DNA from: Chitinophagaceae bacterium
Lineage (GTDB): Bacteria; Bacteroidota; Bacteroidia; Chitinophagales; UBA10324
Assembly: GCA_016717285.1 (NCBI GenBank)
Contig: JADKFU010000001.1
Span: 1 to 64,000 of the forward strand
DNA length: 64,000 nt
Direction of reading: 5' to 3'
Made by a program: the position numbers and the translations under genes. The notes beneath the pieces were generated by a model that searched no databases, was not told the DNA's origin, and saw nothing but the letters and a program-made list of their open reading frames with translations. Below, in pieces: positions 45,260 through 54,122 of the stretch (within the stretch, counting starts at the first letter, position 1; every line of letters starts with the position of its first letter).

Positions 45260-47767
45260 CTATTTTTTTGGATTTTTCTCTTTGTCCTTCTTTTCATCCT
45301 TTTTTACTTCATTTTTTACGTCCTTTTTGTCTTCTTTCTTACCATCCTTTTTACCAAACATTACAGGGGCAATATTTAATTTACCATCCTTTCCATTGGT
45401 TGCCCGTAAAACTACTTTTCCTCCTTTGCTGGCGGACGAATCACTTTGTGCCATCCGTTCTTCATCTTCCATCTTTTTTAAATTGCTCATTGGAATGCTT
45501 ATGAGCAAATTGGTATTGGCATTGTTAAAATCAAAAACACCGTTGATAAAAAGTGTGATGACGGAGGAAAAAATATGCAGGGTATCGATATCGATCATCG
45601 TGCCGGTGATGCTGGCGCGGTTATACAGATTGGCAAACTGAATGTTGCTGAAATCGCGATTCTTAAAAACATAATTACTGACCTTCTCCAATCCCTCGAT
45701 GTTTTTAAGTTCACCATTCTTTACGGTAGTGTTTATTTTTCCCTTCATGGATGAACCGATAATGCCATACTTGTTATTGAGCGCGGCGGACAGACTTGCT
45801 GTTGCGCTTACCGTTCCGGAAACATTTTTATTAGTGATGGATTTTTGATTGAAATTATTAAAAGAGTACATCAGGTCGTCAATCCTGACATTCTTTACTG
45901 AAATGCTGGTATTTAAGAAATGCTTGGGAGAATTTGTCCCGGTTATATCTGCGTTCAATGTCATGCTGCCGCCGCAGGTGCTCATACCGGCGTTGCCAAT
46001 TTTAATAAAGTCATCATCGATGACGATATTGCTCTGAATGTTTGTGGCGACAAAATTTCCAGTGATAAGTTTATCTGCCACAAGATTTATATTGAGATCA
46101 AACTTCTGAGCCAGCCAGTCCATGGTTGAAGAAAGGGATTTCTTATCCGATTTTTTGGTTGCTGCTTTTTTCTTAGCTGCACTGGCTTCCGGCCGGCTGA
46201 ATTTATTGAAGTCTACTATGCCGGCTTTTATGTCAAGATTGACTACTGCTTTCATCGTTGGTACGAAAATGAATGAAATAACATTTTGCGCATTACCCGA
46301 CATCTTTAAATTATTCCCATTCAATGATAATTGAATTGAATCAATTATTACATCCGGCTTCTTGAAAGAGAGATGTCCGGTTACGTTTCTGAATTCATAA
46401 CCTGTAGAAAGCTGATTGAAAGAAGCATTTTGAATGCTTATTTCACCGCTTCCATCGCCAATCATTTGTTGATGAACGGTATCCACAAAATTCGTCAATG
46501 GTCCGTGGAATGATAAATCAATTTTGATAAGCCCGTTCAAAAATTTGAATCGTTCAGTCGTTATCTCTCCCTGTTGCTGCCCGTCATAAGTTATCTGTGC
46601 TTTCAGTGCCAGGTCGGGTGTAATAAAATCCGTAAGCACTGCTTTCAGCGTAACAGGAATTCCATAAATGGATCCGCTGAAAACCGGTATCATCACTTTT
46701 GTATTGTGGTCATCATTTATTTTTGTGCTGTCGATGTGGTTTGTAAACTGACCGAGTATCCGCAAACTGTCGAAGGAAGCATTATTGTAATTCAGGGTGT
46801 TGCCGGTTGTTTTAAAGTATACGTCCACTGCCGGTTTGCTGCCCGGAGCGATGGAACCGTTGATGACCACACTTGCTATTACCGGTTTTTCCAGTTGAAT
46901 AATATTGATTTTATTCGAAATAGCCGGCGTAAGAATGCTGTATGCCACAGAGGGAATCATGGATTTGGTATCGAACTTCATGCTCATGGTCTTTTCGCTG
47001 AAGTTCATTTTAATGGCCAGCATAAGTTTCTGTTTCTGAATGACGAGGTCGCCGTTTGACAACGTCAGTAGCTTGGTATCAGGATCGAAAGTAACAAAGG
47101 CATTCAGTTGTACATCCTGATTGGTGAGGTATCCGCCTTTCAGGTAATTAAAGATCAGGCCATCAAAATGAATGGCAGCATCCATGTCATAATTCATTGG
47201 TGCATTACCATCTGTGGATTTAAGCTTCACGTCTTTCATCGTCAGTCCAAAAAATTTCATCTTCACAGAATCAATCATTTTGAAAGAGACATTTTTTAAA
47301 AAGATCTTATTGAGTTTCGGGAGTGCCCCTGATTTAGCTGGAGCGGAAGTGTTTACCACGCGTGCCTTTGGTGTATTCATCTCGCCATTTTTGTATTTCA
47401 TTACTAAAATGGAAGCATTGGTGATGGTTACTGTATTCAAATGAATGTTTCCTGTAATCAATTCAATCAGGTGAAGCCGGAACGAAACCTTTTCGGCCCT
47501 CAATAGTGTATCACCAAGAACAGCTGAAGAAGAATCGGTGACAGAAATATTTTCAAGCCGTACCGTTAAACTCGGAAATTCGTCGAACACCGTGAAGTCA
47601 AGATCACCGATCGTCAAATCGCCATTGAGTTTATCATGATAGGCAGTGGTAATGGTGTTTAAAATTTCCTTCCTGTGCGTAATGGCAAGAATATAGGCAA
47701 CTATAATAAGTAACACAACTAAGCCTACGATGGCCCCCAAAATTTTGATAATTAGTTTGCGTTTCAC
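45260..47767 (-). CDS. AsmA-like protein
   Basis: 835 residues starting at GTG 47767. One N-terminal membrane anchor (IIKILGAIVGLVVLLIIVAYILAI) is followed by the AsmA/DUF748-type periplasmic beta structure: NGDLTIGDLDFTVFDEFPSLTVRLENISV near the start, GNIHLNTVTITNASILVMKYKNG, and repeats of alternating strands to NANTNLLISIPMSNLKKME. The last 35 residues are Lys/Asp/Glu-rich (KKDGKKEDKKDVKNEVKKDEKK). AsmA-like proteins are linked to lipid transport between membranes and outer membrane assembly. A standalone gene on the minus strand. Confidence 0.85.
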   Translation of the reverse strand: MKRKLIIKILGAIVGLVVLLIIVAYILAITHRKEILNTITTAYHDKLNGDLTIGDLDFTVFDEFPSLTVRLENISVTDSSSAVLGDTLLRAEKVSFRLHLIELITGNIHLNTVTITNASILVMKYKNGEMNTPKARVVNTSAPAKSGALPKLNKIFLKNVSFKMIDSVKMKFFGLTMKDVKLKSTDGNAPMNYDMDAAIHFDGLIFNYLKGGYLTNQDVQLNAFVTFDPDTKLLTLSNGDLVIQKQKLMLAIKMNFSEKTMSMKFDTKSMIPSVAYSILTPAISNKINIIQLEKPVIASVVINGSIAPGSKPAVDVYFKTTGNTLNYNNASFDSLRILGQFTNHIDSTKINDDHNTKVMIPVFSGSIYGIPVTLKAVLTDFITPDLALKAQITYDGQQQGEITTERFKFLNGLIKIDLSFHGPLTNFVDTVHQQMIGDGSGEISIQNASFNQLSTGYEFRNVTGHLSFKKPDVIIDSIQLSLNGNNLKMSGNAQNVISFIFVPTMKAVVNLDIKAGIVDFNKFSRPEASAAKKKAATKKSDKKSLSSTMDWLAQKFDLNINLVADKLITGNFVATNIQSNIVIDDDFIKIGNAGMSTCGGSMTLNADITGTNSPKHFLNTSISVKNVRIDDLMYSFNNFNQKSITNKNVSGTVSATASLSAALNNKYGIIGSSMKGKINTTVKNGELKNIEGLEKVSNYVFKNRDFSNIQFANLYNRASITGTMIDIDTLHIFSSVITLFINGVFDFNNANTNLLISIPMSNLKKMEDEERMAQSDSSASKGGKVVLRATNGKDGKLNIAPVMFGKKDGKKEDKKDVKNEVKKDEKKDKEKNPKK

Positions 47768-47959
47768 GGGTTAATCTCTGATTAATATTTGCTTGAAGAT
47801 AGCAATTCCGTCTTCAAAAATCAATGATAAACAGGCCTTGATGCGAACTGTTTAACCAGGGTTAAAATTGTTTTTTGTTCCTGATGTGCCAACTGTAGTG
47901 CCTCTATTTGCTTCTTTATTTCGAAACTCTTTTATATTGCAGAAAGTAAATCAATCACT

Positions 47960-48085
47960 TTGTCTAAAGAGAAGAACGACCAACCTCCTTTTTTTAAAAG
48001 CTGGAAACAGTTTTACTTTTTCGTGGCCGGATGGCTGGTGTTTCTGATTGTTGCATTTTATTTATTCACCAGCTATTTTTCATGA
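47960..48085 (+). CDS. 41-residue membrane protein coupled to sodium:solute symporter
   Basis: A TTG start at 47960 gives M-S-K-E-K-N-D-Q-P-P-F-F-K-S-W-K-Q-F-Y then one membrane helix (FFVAGWLVFLIVAFYLFTSYF) and stops at TGA 48083-48085. The symporter ATG (48082) overlaps this stop in an ATGA, giving tight coupling. The composition is clearly coding, with a SW-K-Q-F-Y start before the helix. I recall small proteins of this type before symporters in Bacteroidota. The start codon is inferred from the frame; no ATG is available. It is too short for most gene callers. Confidence 0.65.
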   Translation: MSKEKNDQPPFFKSWKQFYFFVAGWLVFLIVAFYLFTSYFS

Positions 48086-49785
48086 GCGCTCCCGACTGGA
48101 TTGTTTTATGCGGAACGTTGTTGCTGATTCTTGCTTATGGTATTTATCGGAGCAGGCGCCATGATGATCTACATGGTTATTTATTAGGAAATAAGTCACT
48201 CAAATGGTACCAGGTAGGTTTCTCTATCATGGCTACACAAGCAAGCGCCATCACTTTTTTATCAGCTCCGGGGCAGGCTTACACTGATGGTATGCGCTTC
48301 GTGCAGTTTTACTTTGGTTTGCCACTTGCCATGATTTTTTTATGCATCTTCTTCCTGCCCATTTTTCATAAGCTGAAAATATTTACGGCGTATGAATTTC
48401 TGGAGCAGCGGTTTGATTTAAAAACGCGCACATTAACCGCGATGCTGTTTCTTACGCAACGCGGACTTGCAGCAGGACTTACCATTTATGCGCCTTCTAT
48501 CGTGCTCTCCTCCTTGCTGGGCTGGAATATTTACTGGACCAATATTTTTATGGGTGGCCTTGTGATTACTTATACCATGATGGGTGGTACGAGGGCTGTT
48601 TCCATTACACAATTACAACAGTTGATGGTGATTTTTGCGGGAATGTTTCTGGCGGCTGTAATGGTGGTGAGACTCATGCCGGAAGGTGTTGGTTTTATAG
48701 ATGCCTTGCAGGTAGCGGGAAAAATGGGAAAGACCAATGTGATCACTACGAACTTCAGTTGGAATGACCGGTATAATATATGGAGCGGATTAATCGGTGG
48801 ATTTTTTCTCTCACTTTCTTATTTCGGTACCGATCAATCGCAAGTTGGGCGTTACCTTTCGGGAAAATCAATCGGACAAAGCCGTCTTGGTTTACTGATG
48901 AACGGAATTTTAAAAATTCCGATGCAATTCCTGATTTTAATGATTGGAGCATTGGTATTTTCTTTTTACCAGTTTCATCCGGCGCCTGTTTTTTTTAATA
49001 CCAAGCAATTAGACAAGGTGATGCAATCAGAAAAGTCAGATGCATTCCGCATTGTTGATCAGCACTACCGTGAAATCGGTGAACACAAGCAGCAGCTTGC
49101 AACTGAATTGGTGGCGGGAATAAAAAGTAATGATGCATTGAAAATAAAAGCGGCGCAAAGCTCCTTGCAATCATTGGATGCTGAAAGTAAAATGGTGCGT
49201 GGTGAGGCCATTGCATTGATTAAAGAAGTGGATCCTGCCGCAGACACCAACGATACCAATTATATCTTTTTAACATTCGTGTTAACCTATTTACCGAAAG
49301 GGCTGATCGGATTGCTGATAGCGATGGTGTTTTGTGCATCATGGAATTCAACAGCCGCAGAATTAAATGCATTGGCAACTACCACGGTGATAGATATTTA
49401 CCGGAGATCCATTAACACTACTGCCACTCAGATGCAGTATGTGTGGGTGTCTAAGTGGGCTACTTTGGGCTGGGGAATTTTCGCTATTTGTGTAGCACAA
49501 CTTGCCAATAAGCTCGGAAGCCTGATAGAAGCGGTGAATGTATTGGGCTCGTTGTTTTATGGAAACATCCTCGGTATCTTTCTGATCGCATTTTTTCTCA
49601 AAAAGGTGGCAGGCACTCCTGTATTCATTGCAGCGCTTATTACCGAGTTGGTGGTTATTATGCTTTATTCGCAAGATGCCGTTGCATTCCTTTGGCTGAA
49701 TCTGATTGGCTGTATAACGGTCATGCTGCTTGCATGGCTATTGCAAAAATCGAGGTTCTTTAAAGATAAAATTCAGGCGTCCTGA
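48082..49785 (+). CDS. Sodium:solute symporter family protein
   Basis: 567 residues from ATG 48082. The SSS fold has about 13-14 helices: first IVLCGTLLLILAYGIYRS, then MATQASAITFLSAPGQAYTDGMRFVQFYFGLPLAMIFL, the GFFLSLSYFGTDQSQVGRYLSG helix (sugar/sodium site region), and the final helices ending LAWLLQKSRFF. A hydrophilic insert of about 80 residues (near 310-400, QSEKSDAFRIVDQHYREIGEHKQQLATELVAGIK) sits between two helices and is unusual in size. The transported solute is not evident. The stop is one base from the stop of the convergent RraB-domain gene. Confidence 0.92.
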   Translation: MSAPDWIVLCGTLLLILAYGIYRSRRHDDLHGYLLGNKSLKWYQVGFSIMATQASAITFLSAPGQAYTDGMRFVQFYFGLPLAMIFLCIFFLPIFHKLKIFTAYEFLEQRFDLKTRTLTAMLFLTQRGLAAGLTIYAPSIVLSSLLGWNIYWTNIFMGGLVITYTMMGGTRAVSITQLQQLMVIFAGMFLAAVMVVRLMPEGVGFIDALQVAGKMGKTNVITTNFSWNDRYNIWSGLIGGFFLSLSYFGTDQSQVGRYLSGKSIGQSRLGLLMNGILKIPMQFLILMIGALVFSFYQFHPAPVFFNTKQLDKVMQSEKSDAFRIVDQHYREIGEHKQQLATELVAGIKSNDALKIKAAQSSLQSLDAESKMVRGEAIALIKEVDPAADTNDTNYIFLTFVLTYLPKGLIGLLIAMVFCASWNSTAAELNALATTTVIDIYRRSINTTATQMQYVWVSKWATLGWGIFAICVAQLANKLGSLIEAVNVLGSLFYGNILGIFLIAFFLKKVAGTPVFIAALITELVVIMLYSQDAVAFLWLNLIGCITVMLLAWLLQKSRFFKDKIQAS

Positions 49786-49786
49786 A

Positions 49787-50230
49787 TTATTCTGTTACAG
49801 GATTCCATCCATTGAATGCGCAATCATATCTGAATGCTATCTTGCTTAGTGAGTTTGTCCAATCATTGAGTTCCCGGAGTTTCATATTCATTCTTGAGCT
49901 GCTGCCGGAGACCACCCACAGTTCCTGATTATTGGCTGAAGGGTGAATTTTATTGAGATGATATTGCATAGAAGCCAGTTCCCCGCTCAGCTCCTTTGCT
50001 TTGGATGAATCGTTAGTAATGAAGAAAAAATCAATACTGATACCGCTTCTTTCATCCACACCGAATTGGCTGAGTTGCTGCACTTTACTTTCATTGCTTA
50101 AAACCTGTTGTGCAAGTTGGTTTCTTAACTGCTCTTCCGAAATAAATCTTTCTGATGGTTTGTTACATGCAAGATTCAGAAGTTGTGTCATCAAAATAAT
50201 TTGCAGGAAACGGTTGACTTGAGAGCGCAT
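49787..50230 (-). CDS. RraB-domain lipoprotein
   Basis: 147 residues. A lipobox-like L-L-N-L-A-C22 ends the signal sequence, so export is likely. The mature part ends with FRYDCAFNGWNPV and contains SIDFFFITNDSSKAKELSGEL and LWVVSGSSSRMNMKLRELNDWT; these match the RraB (ribonuclease E inhibitor) fold, in which YDC-F-x-GW near the end is typical. Cytoplasmic RraB binds RNase E, but Bacteroidota lack a classical target and this copy is exported, so the role is different and unknown. It follows the DciA-like gene with a gap of 34 bases. Confidence 0.75.
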   Translation of the reverse strand: MRSQVNRFLQIILMTQLLNLACNKPSERFISEEQLRNQLAQQVLSNESKVQQLSQFGVDERSGISIDFFFITNDSSKAKELSGELASMQYHLNKIHPSANNQELWVVSGSSSRMNMKLRELNDWTNSLSKIAFRYDCAFNGWNPVTE

Positions 50231-50264
50231 ATAATCTCCTGTTGATTTGCATGGTGATGGTGCC

Positions 50265-50555
50265 TTACCGGATCACCACTTCCCTGATAAAATCTTTTTC
50301 AATGGTTTCATTGATTCGTTCCACCATTTTATCGCGGGAGTACATCATTTCCTGGCGTAATGGAGCCGAACTGACGGTGACATACAATTTTTTATTGTTC
50401 ACAAACATTTTTTCCGTGTACTTCGAAATGGTTTTACCGAATAATTGCTCCCAATGCTGTACCAAACGCACCTCATTCATTTTTTCCTTTAAATGATAAG
50501 AATGAAGAAGCTCCGCAATCACTTCTTTTAAGGGCTGGTCGTTCTGGCGTTTCAT
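50265..50555 (-). CDS. DUF721 (DciA-like) protein
   Basis: 96 residues. Text fits the DUF721 pattern: LKEVIAELLHSYHLKEKMNEVRLVQHWEQLFGKTISKYTEKMFVNNKKLYVTVSSAPLRQEMMYSRDKMVERINET, where V-x-x-x-W-x-x-x-x-G and L-x-V-x-x-x-s-x-x-x-x-x-L are the conserved parts. DciA loads replicative helicase in bacteria without DnaC. Short for DciA, but the core is there. It shares a transcript with the RraB lipoprotein. Confidence 0.85.
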   Translation of the reverse strand: MKRQNDQPLKEVIAELLHSYHLKEKMNEVRLVQHWEQLFGKTISKYTEKMFVNNKKLYVTVSSAPLRQEMMYSRDKMVERINETIEKDFIREVVIR

Positions 50556-50672
50556 AGAGTGAAAATACGTAAAGAATCGGGGTGCTCAATATATTCCCAC
50601 CGCAAATTCACGATTCAACATCTTAATTCAGTTTTATAATCGCAACTCAATCATTTTGTAGAAAACCGAAAG

Positions 50673-52250
50673 TTAATTTTTTGTTTCCCTGTTGAGAACC
50701 TGGATGGTTTTTCTGTAAAAGGCATTTGCCCGTGAAGGGGAATCACCGATACAAACCACTCCAAGTTTTCCAAACTGAGAAAGCGCACCAATTAAATGAA
50801 ACATCACACCCTGTTGCGTGGAACCATCATATTGGAGCCGGTTAAAAATCGCGAGGTCTATCAGGTCTGGCGGTGTGAGGACTTTATAATTGTCGTTCTT
50901 CACATTATCAGAACTAAAATAATAACGTCGTTGCCCGTTTGCGGTGAGGTATATTCCTTTTTCCACGTCGTATTTGCCAACGGTAAGTCCTTGAAGGAGG
51001 AGGTTGGGATGCGTGGTACCACCTTTACGTAAATTAATTTCTACCGCATAGTGTTTCCAAACATTATTCTCTTTCACTGAAATGAAATCAATGCTGAAAC
51101 GCCCGAGCACGCCATACTTTTTCATTTCTTCGGCAATGCGTTGTCCGTACTTTCCGATATCGCCCGCATAAGCTTCATTGGCCGGGAAATTGGCACCGAT
51201 AAATATCTGGCCATCGTCTCCGCCAAGCACCTGGTCATGTGTTGATATTACTTCAGCATGGCCCAGGGGATCAATAAGGCATTGTACAGATGGAGAGGTT
51301 TTAATTTCTCCCGGAATAAATTCTTCCACAATACCTTGCATTTCCCTGAATTTACTCATGAATATTTCATAGGTAAAAGCGCTTGCAATAATGGTAAGGC
51401 GATCCTTTAAATGGTTCAGCACCCAATTTTTGATACCGTCTTTTTCCGGACAACCCGCATAAGAGAAGATGGCATTGCCCTCTCCGGAAAATCCCTCATT
51501 CACTTTGACTACAGCTTTTTTAAGAGCAGGATTATTTGCTTTAAGCGTGGTTAAAGCATCCGCAATATCAATTTCATCCTTAAGGTCTTCAAAACCCGGC
51601 GCCATGTCAATGCCGCATGCTCTGAAAATTTTACGGCTGCCACTTTTTGATCCGTGAAAAAGAAGATCAGGATCGCATGCAAACAACGGGATATTAAGAC
51701 GCACTGACAATGTGCGTTCGAGATCGGTAGAGTTATAGACGGTGAAGTGAGCCGTTTCCGGATTTGGAACAGCATCCTTAATACGTTGCATCAATCTGCT
51801 TCGCTCCAGAATTTTTTCCGATAATGATCGGGCGGAGGCATCATAGCAACTGAGCAAGGTGAGCCGCTGGCGTGCATGGTCACCCGTGATACCGGGCAAA
51901 AGATGAAGGTAATAGTCTATGATCACATGATCGATAGGCATGCTTGTTACATACACCACTTGCGTGCGTGGCATTCGCAACAACATCAGAAGTGAAAGTA
52001 ATCGTTCTTCATAATGCAGCGCTCCGGTTACGCGGGATTGCAGCTCCTGATCAATGGTGAGGGAAGGAATCACGATCACTGTTTTCTTCGCAGCCATGTC
52101 GGGAAACACTCTTTCAAACTGCTGACGCAATTGTAGCTGCAACTCATGAAAGCGTTGCCGTTCCAGTTCAGATCCTGAAGCCGGAAAAACTTCCTTTTCC
52201 GGACTCATTTCTTTATTAAAGGCAGGGTAGTTTGCGGAGGAGCCCATCAT
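50673..52250 (-). CDS. PGM1-like ATP-grasp ligase
   Basis: 525 residues. The N-terminal 200 residues include TVIVIPSLTIDQELQSRVTGALHYEERLLSLLMLLRMPRTQVVYVTSMPI; the ATP-grasp part follows with KKAVVKVNEGFSGEGNAIFSY (K and the glycine-rich loop), FVEEFIPGEIK-like text, GRFSIDFISVKE and V-E-I-N-L-R-K-G-G-T-T-H-P (metal and ATP residues). The last 90 residues hold DGSTQQGVMFHLIGAL. This is the pattern of carboxylate-amine ligases such as the peptide ligase PGM1 and their relatives. The product is not known; no peptide precursor, NRPS or transporter gene is beside it. A TAAATTTG box lies upstream (52265). Confidence 0.75.
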   Translation of the reverse strand: MMGSSANYPAFNKEMSPEKEVFPASGSELERQRFHELQLQLRQQFERVFPDMAAKKTVIVIPSLTIDQELQSRVTGALHYEERLLSLLMLLRMPRTQVVYVTSMPIDHVIIDYYLHLLPGITGDHARQRLTLLSCYDASARSLSEKILERSRLMQRIKDAVPNPETAHFTVYNSTDLERTLSVRLNIPLFACDPDLLFHGSKSGSRKIFRACGIDMAPGFEDLKDEIDIADALTTLKANNPALKKAVVKVNEGFSGEGNAIFSYAGCPEKDGIKNWVLNHLKDRLTIIASAFTYEIFMSKFREMQGIVEEFIPGEIKTSPSVQCLIDPLGHAEVISTHDQVLGGDDGQIFIGANFPANEAYAGDIGKYGQRIAEEMKKYGVLGRFSIDFISVKENNVWKHYAVEINLRKGGTTHPNLLLQGLTVGKYDVEKGIYLTANGQRRYYFSSDNVKNDNYKVLTPPDLIDLAIFNRLQYDGSTQQGVMFHLIGALSQFGKLGVVCIGDSPSRANAFYRKTIQVLNRETKN

Positions 52251-52264
52251 ATTTGTTTAGAAAA

Positions 52265-52272
52265 CAAATTTA
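52265..52272 (-). promoter_or_regulatory. Putative -7 box of the ATP-grasp ligase (TAAATTTG)
   Basis: Exact TAnnTTTG on the minus strand, 14 bases before the ATG at 52250. The -33 element is unclear. Confidence 0.4.
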
Positions 52273-52671
52273 ACAAAGGAATATCGGATGTGTAATAAAT
52301 TGCCCGGAATCGAAATATTTTTCTGATTCTTTATTGCTTCAACGATGATGTTTTTATCGGTTGCAATGCATTTAGCTTATCCGAAGTAAGGAAAAGGAAG
52401 GGTTATAAAAATTCAACTTTTCAAATACAGTGTTGGCAACGAAATGACCAGAGTTGATCAGGAAACATGAAAAGGAGCGTCCGCCTGATTTCATTTGTCA
52501 ACTTATTCATTCGTCAGAATCCTCATGCAAGGGACAAATGCATACATGAAGGACTCGCTTTGAAATCACAGGTTTTCTAAACCTTGTTGGCCTTCAGGTT
52601 TACTGAAAAATTAAAAGCAGATCAGGTTCGTGATTTATTCGGCCGAACAGGTATGATAGTGGAACAAAAAT

Positions 52672-52767
52672 AATGTCACCGTGAGCGTAGTCGAATCGCG
52701 ACATTGTTTTTGTTTAAGCATTCCTCAAAAAAATTGTCGTTTTTCGATTCCACAGATGACAATTTTT
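52672..52767. repeat. Dispersed palindromic repeat unit
   Basis: AATGTC (52672) and its complement GACATT (52700) enclose a core CACCGTGAGCGTAGTCGAA that resembles a widespread intergenic palindrome family. A second hairpin follows: AAAAATTGTC at 52729-52738 with GACAATTTTT at 52758-52767, then a T-run. The pair looks like one composite element. Confidence 0.5.
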
Positions 52768-52876
52768 TTTGATTCTCGCCACAGTAGCCAATTATTCATC
52801 TGCATTTATTCAGCAGTTCAAGGTTTCGAAGACTTATGATTCGCAATCCGGATTTACAAAGTAATAACCAAATAAA

Positions 52877-52909
52877 AAGCCCGGAGAATATTTGAAGTTC
52901 TCCGGGCTT
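52877..52909 (-). terminator. Rho-independent terminator of the LamG gene
   Basis: Perfect 12-base hairpin: AAGCCCGGAGAA at 52877-52888, its complement TTCTCCGGGCTT at 52898-52909. On the minus strand it is followed by T's, placing it 40 bases after the stop of the gene at 52949. Confidence 0.9.
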
Positions 52910-52948
52910 GAATTTTAGTCTTAGATGTGATTCAAAATGTAATGGACT

Positions 52949-53893
52949 TTATTCTTTCATAAACTTACCGGTTGATAAAATCATTCCTTCTGTGCTTGTT
53001 ACTTTGATGAGGTACATTCCTGGCTGGAGGCCGGCTATGCTTATCCTGTTTGAATGCGCAAAGCCTGCTACTTTTTCACCCATCAGATTATAGATTTCAA
53101 CTGTTTCAATAGTTGCATCGTCGTGTGAAATAATGAGAAAATCATGAGCAGGATTAGGATAGAATGCAGAGGTCGGTTCTGACGGTGGTAAAAGATCATT
53201 TTTCGCTGATGAATTGTTGCAAATTGTTTGCACATCTATCAGTGTCAAAGCTTGATTATAAAATACGAGCTTATCAATTTGACCATTTGTACATTGGTTT
53301 TTTGCAAAGCATCCACCGCTGCAATCCTCTTCCTGACCAATGAGCAATGATGTGCAGGGAATAGCTGTTGTATTGACAGTAACACTTCCAACAAGCACTC
53401 CATCAACATATAACCTTGCCTGATTGCCCTCGCGGGTAACGATCACGCAATACCAGACATCTGTTACCAATAGATCGGGAAAGCTATACGTTACACCATT
53501 CAATGCCAATCTCCAGGTTTGATTGATCCGTTCATAGGAAAATCCAATTCTGTCGAGAGAAGAGGTAGAACCGGTTACAATATGATTGGTGGGAGAGCTG
53601 CCTGATTTGTGAAAACCTTTGAACTTGATTTTCATGGAAATGCTGAAATCTGTTTTCCCATTGATGATTGAAGCCGGTAGAAGCAGGTAGTTGGTGTTAT
53701 TGTTTGCAAGCTTTAGAACGCCATTAGCAGTTGCATTCCCGATTAATTGAGCATTGTTTCCATTCCCACTTTCATCATTAGCATTTCCATTGAAAGTGTA
53801 GGAAGCAACAATTCCGGTTATTTGTCCAATGGCTGGCTGAACAAAAGCATTGAAGGTCATCAGCAGAACGGCGGTAAGCATTTTGGTTTTCAT
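52949..53893 (-). CDS. LamG-like secreted protein with T9SS sorting domain
   Basis: 314 residues with signal peptide (MKTKMLTAVLLMTFNAFVQPAIGQ). The LamG/concanavalin-like domain spans about 28-215: IVASYTFNGNANDESGNGNNAQLIGNA, FSISMKIKFKGF, WYCVIVTREGNQARLYVDGVLVGSVT and LIGQEEDCSGGCF with a Cys pair, ending in a FYNQALTLIDVQTIC helix. The last 75 residues are a T9SS type A sorting domain (SAFYPNPAHDFLIIS, then GMYLIKVTSTEG). Function is carbohydrate or glycoprotein binding by inference. Confidence 0.88.
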   Translation of the reverse strand: MKTKMLTAVLLMTFNAFVQPAIGQITGIVASYTFNGNANDESGNGNNAQLIGNATANGVLKLANNNTNYLLLPASIINGKTDFSISMKIKFKGFHKSGSSPTNHIVTGSTSSLDRIGFSYERINQTWRLALNGVTYSFPDLLVTDVWYCVIVTREGNQARLYVDGVLVGSVTVNTTAIPCTSLLIGQEEDCSGGCFAKNQCTNGQIDKLVFYNQALTLIDVQTICNNSSAKNDLLPPSEPTSAFYPNPAHDFLIISHDDATIETVEIYNLMGEKVAGFAHSNRISIAGLQPGMYLIKVTSTEGMILSTGKFMKE

Positions 53894-53950
53894 TGCAGAT
53901 AGATTTTAAATGAACTGAGGTTTATTAAAGTATAAAAAATGAATTGAATA

Positions 53951-53958
53951 CAAATGTA
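53951..53958 (-). promoter_or_regulatory. Putative -7 box of the LamG gene (TACATTTG)
   Basis: Exact TAnnTTTG on the minus strand, about 57 bases upstream of ATG 53893, giving a leader of about 50 bases. Confidence 0.35.
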
Positions 53959-54122
53959 ACCAGGCGATGGTTATTATGCAATACTCCCGTAATGAGATGT
54001 TTAAAGGAGCTAGGTTTTCAAATGAAATCAGCAGGATCTTCAATTATAAATATTTTTTCTTAAGTCCTGATTCAGAAAAAGCCAGGTAGCAAAGTTAGAG
54101 TGGATCAAGTGATTGGTTTATC

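Larger units (their letters stand above)
52251..52876. other. Intergenic region with repeats
   Basis: The stretch holds the TAAATTTG promoter box (52265) of the ligase and a dispersed repeat (52672-52767). No gene is supported. It separates the ligase and LamG genes, both on the minus strand. Confidence 0.5.
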
